From contig VYDD01000271.1 in assembly GCA_009843625.1 (NCBI GenBank), forward strand, positions 1 to 11,561: a stretch of 11,561 bases of DNA, read 5' to 3'. The first letter of the stretch is position 1, and the number at the start of each line of letters is the position of its first letter. The position numbers and the translations under genes are program-made. This DNA comes from Gammaproteobacteria bacterium. GTDB lineage: Bacteria; Gemmatimonadota; Gemmatimonadetes; Longimicrobiales; Gaopeijiaceae. Of the stretch, positions 5,946 through 10,960 are shown piece after piece. The notes beneath the pieces are model-generated. The model saw only the letters and a program-made list of their open reading frames with translations. It made no database searches and had not been told where the DNA came from.

Positions 5946-6015
5946 GAATGGCGGGCCGCGGTGGCGGCGGTTCGTAGAATGGTGTGGTCAAGACAACGGG
6001 TTGGAGTCGGGAAGC

Positions 6016-6267
6016 ATGCGTGAGATTCAGGCCACCGAAGCCAAGACGCGCCTGGCCGAGCTCCTTCGCATGGTCGAGCGTGGAGAGACCGTCGCCATCA
6101 CCCGACACGGTAAGGCCGTCGCTCACCTCGTTCCCGCCGTCGCGCAGGCCCGGGCCAACCGCGACGAGGCGGTCGAGCGATTCCGGCAGCGCCGCGCGGG
6201 TTGGGAACGAGTCAGCTTCTCTGCAGAAGAGATTCTCGCCGCGCGCCACGAAGGCGACCGCCTGTGA
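6016..6267 (+). CDS. Phd/YefM-family antitoxin without a working toxin
   Basis: 83 residues from ATG 6016; 'MREIQATEAKTRLAELLRMVERGETVAITRHGKAVAHLVPA' is a textbook Phd/YefM N-terminal domain with the Met at the usual distance from 'AKTRLAELL'. The tail 'AVERFRQRRAGWERVSFSAEEILAARHEGDRL' matches the toxin-binding end of this subfamily, in which a VapC gene follows with a four-base overlap. Here GTGA at 6264-6267 starts such a gene, but it is lost after about five codons. A -10-like TAGAAT (5975-5980) and GGAG at 6003-6006 precede it. Confidence 0.87.
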   Translation: MREIQATEAKTRLAELLRMVERGETVAITRHGKAVAHLVPAVAQARANRDEAVERFRQRRAGWERVSFSAEEILAARHEGDRL

Positions 6268-6281
6268 GCGGCCTCGTTCAG
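6264..6281 (+). pseudogene. vapC stub on the plus strand
   Basis: GTG 6264 overlaps the antitoxin stop in the normal GTGA manner and reads 'VSGLV', as in the common start 'MSGFVLD' of VapC proteins following this antitoxin type. After about 6278 the sequence is better explained as the reverse of a vapC start on the minus strand. The plus frame continues with no family resemblance to a stop at 6447-6449. Confidence 0.45.
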
Positions 6282-6301
6282 GACACTGGTGTCAACGAGG
6301 C
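6271..6301. repeat. palindrome at the junction of two vapC stubs
   Basis: GCCTCGTT (6271-6278), CAG, GACAC, TG, GTGTC, AACGAGGC (6294-6301): a 13-bp stem with a three-base bulge and a two-base centre. The arms are the beginnings of two vapC-like genes reading toward each other, so the palindrome arises because both encode 'LV..DT'. There is no U-run, so it is not a typical terminator. Confidence 0.65.
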
Positions 6302-6305
6302 GCAC
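6279..6305 (-). pseudogene. vapC stub on the minus strand
   Basis: GTG 6305 reads 'RLVDTSVL', a good PIN-toxin N-terminus with the first catalytic Asp. It overlaps the upstream small gene by 14 bases. Beyond about residue 9-12 the frame ('NEAAHRRSPSW...') is the antisense of the Phd gene and runs to 6123 without PIN motifs. Confidence 0.5.
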
Positions 6306-6471
6306 GGCGCCCGTGCAACTCGTCGCGTGTCAGGTTGTCGGCCGACCGGATGCCGCCACCTCGAGCCCGAATCGCCTCCAGCGCCTCGTCCTGGAGCCGT
6401 CGGAGCCGCGCGAACCGTGACTCGCTGTCGTGGTCCATCTCGTCCTTAGTGCGGGCCAAGCGGCGACTCAC
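6292..6471 (-). CDS. small hypothetical protein, probable antitoxin of the lost minus-strand toxin
   Basis: 59 residues from GTG 6471, overlapping the higA stop by four bases (GTGA). ATG 6438 (48 residues), preceded by AAGGA four bases upstream, is an equally good start. The product is charged and mostly helical ('SRFARLRRLQDEALEAIRARGGGIRSADNLTRDELHGRR'). I do not recognise a family with certainty. Its position directly before, and overlapping, a vapC-like start argues that it is the antitoxin of that toxin. It would make higB-higA-antitoxin-vapC' a compound operon. Confidence 0.5.
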   Translation of the reverse strand: MSRRLARTKDEMDHDSESRFARLRRLQDEALEAIRARGGGIRSADNLTRDELHGRRAPR

Positions 6472-6761
6472 GACCGTGGCGCCGCTATGAGCGGTTCTAT
6501 GGCGCTGACGTCGGTCGTGGCACGAGCCACATCTAGGTCGTACATCCGCTGGAGGTTGAGCCAGAAGTCGGGCGTCATCCCCAGCGCTTGACCGATTCGC
6601 AGCGCCGTGTCAGCGGTAATCGACCTACGGCAATGAACGATGTCGTGAATGCGCATCTGGGGCACCCCTATCGTCTTGGCCAATCGGTATTGGGTGATGC
6701 CCATCTCTTCCATGATCTCCGCGAGATGCTCTCCCGGGTGTACAGGTTCTGCGACGGTCAT
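6468..6761 (-). CDS. higA: HigA-family antitoxin (HTH, XRE type)
   Basis: 97 residues from ATG 6761, chosen over an upstream in-frame start at 6794 because GAGGAGG lies five bases before it and overlaps the higB stop. 'VHPGEHLAEIMEEMGITQYRLAKTIGVPQMRIHDIVHCRRSITADTALRIGQALGMTPDFWLNLQRMYDLDVAR' is the standard HigA/VapI sequence: the HPGE...L opening, a helix-turn-helix ('TQYRLAKTIGVPQMRIHDIV') and the 'SADTALRLG...FWLNLQ..YDL' end. It binds HigB and represses the operon. It lies ten bases after higB, the usual toxin-first order. Confidence 0.95.
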   Translation of the reverse strand: MTVAEPVHPGEHLAEIMEEMGITQYRLAKTIGVPQMRIHDIVHCRRSITADTALRIGQALGMTPDFWLNLQRMYDLDVARATTDVSAIEPLIAAPRS

Positions 6762-6771
6762 GCCTTCCTCC

Positions 6772-7050
6772 TCAGTGGTAGTCCGTGACTTCAATCTCCA
6801 TGGCGCCCTGATCCGTCCAGACGAAGCACACGCGCCATTGGTCGTTCACCCGGATGCTGTACTGTCCCTCCCGGTCCCCGCGCAGGGCTTCCAGTCGGTG
6901 CGACGGCGGTATCCGAAGGTCGGTGAGCGCCGCGGCCGCGATCACTCGCTGCAATCTCACCCGTGCTCGTCGCTGGATGTCGGCCGGTAGGCGTCGCACC
7001 GTCTCCCCGGCGAAGAGGCGTTCAGCTTCCTCGTTTCTAAAGCGGCTCAC
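6772..7050 (-). CDS. higB: HigB-family toxin (RelE superfamily mRNA interferase)
   Basis: 92 residues from GTG 7050; an upstream stop leaves no other start. The pattern 'FRNEEAERLFAGE' then 'RARVRLQRVIAAAALTDLRIPPSHRLEALRGDREGQYSIRVNDQWRVCFVW...EIEVTDYH' is the characteristic HigB signature, including 'LRGDR.GQYSIRVNDQWRVCF' and the closing 'VTDYH'. HigB cleaves mRNA at the ribosome. The toxin-first arrangement with higA after it is normal. The gene is intact. A promoter with an internal palindrome lies just upstream. Confidence 0.95.
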   Translation of the reverse strand: MSRFRNEEAERLFAGETVRRLPADIQRRARVRLQRVIAAAALTDLRIPPSHRLEALRGDREGQYSIRVNDQWRVCFVWTDQGAMEIEVTDYH

Positions 7051-7058
7051 TGATTGCG

Positions 7059-7087
7059 ATAGTAACGTACGCCGTTACTAATGTCTC
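7059..7087 (-). promoter_or_regulatory. higBA promoter with embedded operator
   Basis: On the minus strand GAGACA (-35-like, four of six matches) is followed after 17 bp by TACTAT (-10, at 7064-7059). The spacer and -10 are covered by the perfect inverted repeat AGTAACG-TACGC-CGTTACT (7061-7079). Transcription would start around 7052, almost at the GTG 7050, giving a very short or absent leader. HigA is the likely binder. Confidence 0.6.
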
Positions 7088-7310
7088 GAATAATCAACAG
7101 CGACAGTGTCGTGGAGGGCGCGCGACCTTCAGATGTGCGTCGGCGGGCGCGCGTGCCACGTTCTGGAGGTCCAGCGCGGCCGAGGGTGCTGCTGCAGGCT
7201 GCCGGCCAGGAAATGCTAAGGATGGTGCGCAGCGACACCACTTGCAGGGACATGACCGGCGGCCGGACGGTGTCTGGGCGGCGAGATCGGGAGCTGGGGT
7301 GCTCGCCTCG

Positions 7311-7316
7311 TACAAT
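7311..7316 (+). promoter_or_regulatory. -10 box of the mntA-hepT operon
   Basis: TACAAT is identical to the -10 before 3219. A start point seven bases downstream would fall at about ATG 7324, which has no ribosome site, suggesting a leaderless mRNA. The -35 region is poor. Confidence 0.35.
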
Positions 7317-7323
7317 GGATTTC

Positions 7324-7614
7324 ATGACTCGTGAAGAACTCATCGAGACGCTGCGAGCACACCGGGAGACGCTGGCCGAGCGGTTCGGCGTGCGGAGTCT
7401 CGCGCTATTCGGATCGTACGCGCGCGGCACGGCCGTCGACTCGAGCGATGTCGACATCCTCGCGGAGTTCGAAGTAGCGCCGGACTGGCGGCAGTACTTC
7501 GGCGCGCAGGCCTATCTGGAGGAGATTCTCGGGCGTCCGGTCGATCTCGCGACGAGCGGTGAAATCCGGGAAGAGATTCGCGGCTTCATCGAGAAGGACG
7601 CGATCAGTGTCTGA
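7324..7614 (+). CDS. mntA: MNT-type nucleotidyltransferase antitoxin (MntA)
   Basis: 96 residues from ATG 7324 (ATG 7315 would add three). The minimal nucleotidyltransferase motif is complete: 'LFGSYARGTAVDSSDVDILAEF' gives G30-S31, ten residues, then D42-V-D44, and the third Asp is D74 in 'RPVDLAT'. In characterised MntA-HepT systems this enzyme inactivates the HEPN toxin by adding AMP to a tyrosine; the catalytic residues needed are present here. The gene ends with an eight-base overlap into the HEPN gene. A 270-base leader region separates it from the divergent higBA operon. Confidence 0.93.
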   Translation: MTREELIETLRAHRETLAERFGVRSLALFGSYARGTAVDSSDVDILAEFEVAPDWRQYFGAQAYLEEILGRPVDLATSGEIREEIRGFIEKDAISV

Positions 7615-7987
7615 CGAGACGGGCGAAAGACGGGAGTGGCGCTTCTACGTCTCGGACATGCTGCGGTTCGCCGAGAGAGCACTGTCTTACACCGAAGGCC
7701 TCGATCAGGCTGCCTTCCTCGCTGATGCGCGCACGTACGACGCTACCCTGCGCAACATCGAGATGATCGGCGAGGCGGCCGCGAATGTTCCGGTCGAGGT
7801 TCAGGAGGCGCACCCCGGCATTCCCTGGCGAGCGATCGTCGGCGCTCGCAACCGGTTGGCGCACGGCTATCTCCACATCAGCGACAGCGTGATCTGGTCG
7901 ATCATCGAAGACGCTATCCCGAACCTGCTGCCCGAGTTGAGGGGCCTGCTCGACACGACGGTGGAATCGACGGCTCCGGACGATTGA
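7607..7987 (+). CDS. hepT: HEPN-domain RNase toxin (HepT, DUF86)
   Basis: 126 residues from GTG 7607. The frame is open to 7559, but the upstream part only shadows mntA. 'YVSDMLRFAERALSYTEGL', 'DATLRNIEMIGEAAANVP' and 'PGIPWRAIVGARNRLAHGYLHIS' are standard HepT segments. The RNase motif R-x4-H-x-Y is intact as R81, H86 and Y88, and Y88 is the expected AMP-acceptor site of MntA. The antitoxin gene lies first and overlaps by eight bases. Both partners look functional. Confidence 0.93.
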   Translation: MSDETGERREWRFYVSDMLRFAERALSYTEGLDQAAFLADARTYDATLRNIEMIGEAAANVPVEVQEAHPGIPWRAIVGARNRLAHGYLHISDSVIWSIIEDAIPNLLPELRGLLDTTVESTAPDD

Positions 7988-8094
7988 CCACGTGGCGCGC
8001 GGGAGGCGATGGCTGAACGACGGATTCGCCGCAGCTGGGTAGGGCGCGTCCTGAGCGGGCCGGAGTTGCGGACGGACGACCCCTTTCCCAGTCC

Positions 8095-8178
8095 AATTCG
8101 CTGATTCACTTCCGCAACTGGACATACTCGGTCGGGGAGGACGCGGATCGCCTCCTGGATTTCAGTGATGCTCACCAT
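8095..8178 (-). pseudogene. possible stub of a small antitoxin-like gene
   Basis: ATG 8178 follows GGGGAAGAGG and reads 'MVSITEIQEAIRVLP', which resembles the opening helix of small addiction-module proteins ('eIeeAIrsLP'). After this the frame becomes 'DRVCPVAEVNQRIGLG' and then low-quality Arg/Ser-rich sequence to 7867, overlapping hepT. It could be another truncated TA relic or chance. Confidence 0.25.
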
Positions 8179-8292
8179 CGCCTCTTCCCCGGTCTCGTGG
8201 CAGCTGGGGCGGGCGACACACGATCGGAGAGTCGATCGGCCCCGGTCGGGCAGCGAGAGTAAGGAAACACGCCGGGACGGTCATCCGCGCAC

Positions 8293-8345
8293 GGTGACGC
8301 CCAGTTCTCAAGACTGATGCTCTCCCCTGAGCGACCGTTGCGCGG
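8293..8345 (+). repeat. dispersed intergenic repeat, copy R4 (short form)
   Basis: From 8291 it matches copy R5 at 28 of 29 positions (ACGGTGACGCCCAGT, one variable base, CTCAAGACTGATG), followed by CTGAGCGACCG in both. It contains CAGT-7-ACTG hairpin arms. It lies 42 bases past the stop of the secreted protein encoded on the minus strand. Confidence 0.7.
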
Positions 8346-8387
8346 AGCCGCCTGACTCAGGGTGGTGGGTGCCTGAGACACCCGCGT

Positions 8388-10481
8388 TCAGGGCAGGGCT
8401 GCGCGGTAGCTCTCGAAGCGCCGGTAGAACTCGTCGGGGGTGAGACCGAACGCCTGCTCGAAGGCCGCCTCCCAGCTGCCGGCGCCCGGCTCATACTCCG
8501 CCCGATCCGGCTCGCCCCGCGGGAGCAGGCGGGCGTAGTGGAAGAGCGCCTGCTCGCCGGCATGCCTGGCGAGCCAGTCCGCGGCGAGGAAGCTGAGCGC
8601 CCAGCTCGTCGCGTTTCCCGCCTCATCCCAGCCCGCGTCGTCGGCGATCTCCCGGAGGGTCGCCGGCGACCGCCGCACGCGCTCGACCCGGCGCTGGACC
8701 TCCACCCGATACGACGTCGGCCCGGATGCGGCGCGGTAGACTGTCCCCGCGTACTCGCGGCTTCCCGACGACAGCCACCGCGGGTGCAGTCGACGGTTGG
8801 TGCCGGCGTACAGACTGCTGTGGTGCTTGGAGAAGTGATCCTCGGGGCCCAGATCCGTGGCGCACGTGATCCGGTGGAGGATGTACCCGGTGCCCTTGAG
8901 CCCGCAGGTCTGCTCGTCTAGGCCGGACGCGCGGCGGGCGAGCAGTGCATCGAGGTGCGACGGGAGCCCGGCATTGTCGTCGGAGATGAGATAGACCGTG
9001 TACTCGTAGGGCTCGGCGCCGAAACGGGTCGTGAGGAACGTGTACACGCCGTCCATCTCGCGGGCGACGGCCTCGCGCGTGACGGCCGGCACGTCTCCGA
9101 CGAAGAAGGCTCGCGGGCGCACGATGTCGTCCGAGAGGTGCGGCACGCGGGTTCCGGTGGCGTCCAGGTAGTCGTCGAACGCGTCGTAGAAGGCCTCCAC
9201 TCCGATCCCGAAGGCCTCCTCGAACGCCCGGTGCCAGCTCGCGGCGCTGGTGAGCAGGCGGTAGTAGCGAATGTAGGCGTCGTCTCGCACTTGGTCGGCG
9301 AACCGGCTCCTAGCCCCGGGAGAGATCGGGCCGACGCCGGCCGAGCGCGCGGCCAGCCAGTCGACGCCAAGGGCGCCCAACTGGTAACCGCCGCGGACCC
9401 CGCGGAAACTGTCCCCCTCCATCTCGCCGAGGTCGGTTGGCGTCCAGGCGGCGAGCCTCGACCACTCCGACCTCACGGCATCCGGCGTCGCCCGGCCGGT
9501 GGCGGCCACGTAGAGGCCCTCCGCGTATTCGGCGGTCCCCTCCGTCATCCACGCCGGGGAGGGCGGCCCACCGACCAGCTCGGCCTGCACGACGTGGAAG
9601 TACTCGTGGGCGACGCAGCGCGAGAGCTCGGCCCCCGTGACGTCATTGGGGACCTGCACGCTCGAGCTGTGTCGTCGGGGGGGTGTGGTGCCGGCGCCGA
9701 TGTGACCCGAGCCGCATCCGGCTCCCTCGAAGGAGCGGAGGTGGAACTGCAGCGGCTCGATGCCGTACTGCTCGGCGAAGAACGCGACCACGTTCCCCAC
9801 CTCCCGGCGGACCTCCGCCTGCCGCTGTGGAGTGACGCCCTCGCCGAAGGAGAACCTCGTATCGGCGGTTCCGGACTGCCACCAGCGGGCACTCGAGCGC
9901 AGGTGAAGCCAGAGTCCGTCCCCCGTTCGTAACTCCGTAGAGCCGGGCCCGCGGTAGGCCTCGTAGCGCTGCGCCTCCGCATCCCAGCGCCACGCGCGAA
10001 TGAACGCATCACCGAGTCGGCCGGCGACGTCATCGAGCCTCTCACCATCGGCACCGGCCCATCCCACGACGTTGTGCCCCCGGTGCAGCGATAGCAGCAG
10101 AGTCCCGTCGGAGATTGTGCGTACCCATTCGACGGCCGCGTTTCCCCCCATGTGCAGCCAGATTCCCTGTCCTCGCTCGAGCGTAATCGTGGCCTCGTCC
10201 CCGCCTGCTGATGTCGCGGGGAGGAATCCCTGCGCCTCGGCGTCCCACACGAGGACGCGTCGAAGGTCCGGGAGCGACTCGAAGAGCTCCGCGACGGGGC
10301 TGGATGGACCGACCCAGCCGACCATGTTCCATCCCGGATACAGCACGGTCGTGATCGTCGCCGGCCGTGGTGGCGCGTCGGACGTCGCGTCGGCGCTCGC
10401 CGGTGCGGGCGCGAGCGACGCCGCGAACAGCAGTGCCATCGTGCCCAAGAGAAACGTCGTAGGGAGGTGTCGTGATCGCAT
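8388..10481 (-). CDS. secreted protein: two N-terminal repeats and two tandem gluzincin-like domains, the second degenerate
   Basis: 697 residues from ATG 10481; the frame is open to 10535, but this start gives a clean signal peptide (basic 'MRSRH', a hydrophobic core, 'APASA' cleavage site near 30). Residues ~47-118 and ~131-200 are two related repeats: 'YPGWNMVGW...VLVWDAEAQGF...GQGIWLH' and 'HRGHNVVGW...AWRWDAEAQRY...GDGLWLH'. Residues ~215-440 are a zinc-peptidase-like domain with H292-E293-x-x-H296 in 'AHEYFHVVQ' and E314 in 'WMTEGTAEY', as in gluzincins. Residues ~455-697 repeat this domain: 'WLSSGSREYAGTVYRA' aligns with 'WMTEGTAEYAEGLYVA' and 'SWEAAFEQAFGLTPDEFYRRFESY' with 'SWHRAFEEAFGIGVEAFYDAFDDY'. 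There the third ligand is Ser572 and HExxH is at best H549-F-S-K-H553. Substrate unknown. Confidence 0.85.
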   Translation of the reverse strand: MRSRHLPTTFLLGTMALLFAASLAPAPASADATSDAPPRPATITTVLYPGWNMVGWVGPSSPVAELFESLPDLRRVLVWDAEAQGFLPATSAGGDEATITLERGQGIWLHMGGNAAVEWVRTISDGTLLLSLHRGHNVVGWAGADGERLDDVAGRLGDAFIRAWRWDAEAQRYEAYRGPGSTELRTGDGLWLHLRSSARWWQSGTADTRFSFGEGVTPQRQAEVRREVGNVVAFFAEQYGIEPLQFHLRSFEGAGCGSGHIGAGTTPPRRHSSSVQVPNDVTGAELSRCVAHEYFHVVQAELVGGPPSPAWMTEGTAEYAEGLYVAATGRATPDAVRSEWSRLAAWTPTDLGEMEGDSFRGVRGGYQLGALGVDWLAARSAGVGPISPGARSRFADQVRDDAYIRYYRLLTSAASWHRAFEEAFGIGVEAFYDAFDDYLDATGTRVPHLSDDIVRPRAFFVGDVPAVTREAVAREMDGVYTFLTTRFGAEPYEYTVYLISDDNAGLPSHLDALLARRASGLDEQTCGLKGTGYILHRITCATDLGPEDHFSKHHSSLYAGTNRRLHPRWLSSGSREYAGTVYRAASGPTSYRVEVQRRVERVRRSPATLREIADDAGWDEAGNATSWALSFLAADWLARHAGEQALFHYARLLPRGEPDRAEYEPGAGSWEAAFEQAFGLTPDEFYRRFESYRAALP

Positions 10482-10960
10482 GCCGCCGTCCGCCACGCCA
10501 GCCGGTCGATGGCAAGGTGCTAGACGCACATGCACGGCTCCGGCCCGGCGGTCCCCGACGATAGTCCATCGGTGCGAGCGGGAGGATCTTCGCTCACGGC
10601 GCAGCCGTCAGCTCCCACGTCGTTGGGACCGGGCTTGGCTACGGACGGAGGGCTGGCTGGCGATTGGCGGCACTGCTCGTGGGTTCTGACCTCGCCCCTC
10701 GCGCTTGGGACCACCTATTGGCTGGCGGCGCCCATTCGTCACCTCGGCCAGCTCGCACGCTTCCGAAACCACCCCCTGGGCCCGCGCCTGGCGGCACGCG
10801 GCCACCCCGTTAGCGGGCATTGCTGACGGACACCCCGCTTCGTCGATCCGCCCCGTGCTTTTCTGCGTTCTGGCTCTCGAGCACGGCGTCGAGCGTTCAC
10901 GAACGGTGACGCCCAGTGCTCAAGACTGATGGTCAGTGCGCTGAGCGACCGCGCCGCGCG
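10482..10960. other. intergenic region between two secreted-protein genes
   Basis: 479 bases. Apart from repeat copy R5 at its right end I see no supported gene. Short open frames on both strands (for example plus 10530-10826) lack family resemblance, ribosome sites and consistent codon use. No promoter for the 8388-10481 gene could be recognised. Confidence 0.5.
10905..10960 (+). repeat. dispersed intergenic repeat, copy R5 (short form)
   Basis: Near-identical to R4 over 29 bases from 10903, then CGCTGAGCGACCGCG. CAGT-7-ACTG arms are kept. It ends one base before the stop codon (10961-10963) of the minus-strand gene, so like R2 and R4 it abuts the 3' end of a minus-strand gene. Confidence 0.7.

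Larger units (their letters stand above)
5684..6015. other. intergenic stretch with a possible gene relic
   Basis: 332 bases. It holds the operator at 5703-5721, a possible minus-strand gene relic at about 5770-5945, and the probable promoter of the 6016 antitoxin (-10-like TAGAAT at 5975-5980, no convincing -35). Confidence 0.5.
7988..8387. other. intergenic region between hepT and the secreted protein
   Basis: 400 bases. It holds a possible antitoxin stub on the minus strand (start 8178), repeat copy R4 (8293-8345) and an inverted pair CGATCGG / CGATCGG-like near 8220-8240. No full-length gene or clear terminator is visible. Confidence 0.5.

Noticed and set aside
6271..6301. Bidirectional transcription terminator
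   Set aside because: Strong stem but no T-run on either side, and the arms are explained by two toxin gene starts; a terminator role is not excluded but not supported.
10530..10826. 98-codon plus-strand open frame with a hydrophobic stretch
   Set aside because: No ribosome site, no recognisable motif, and stop-free frames of this length are common in this GC-rich DNA.
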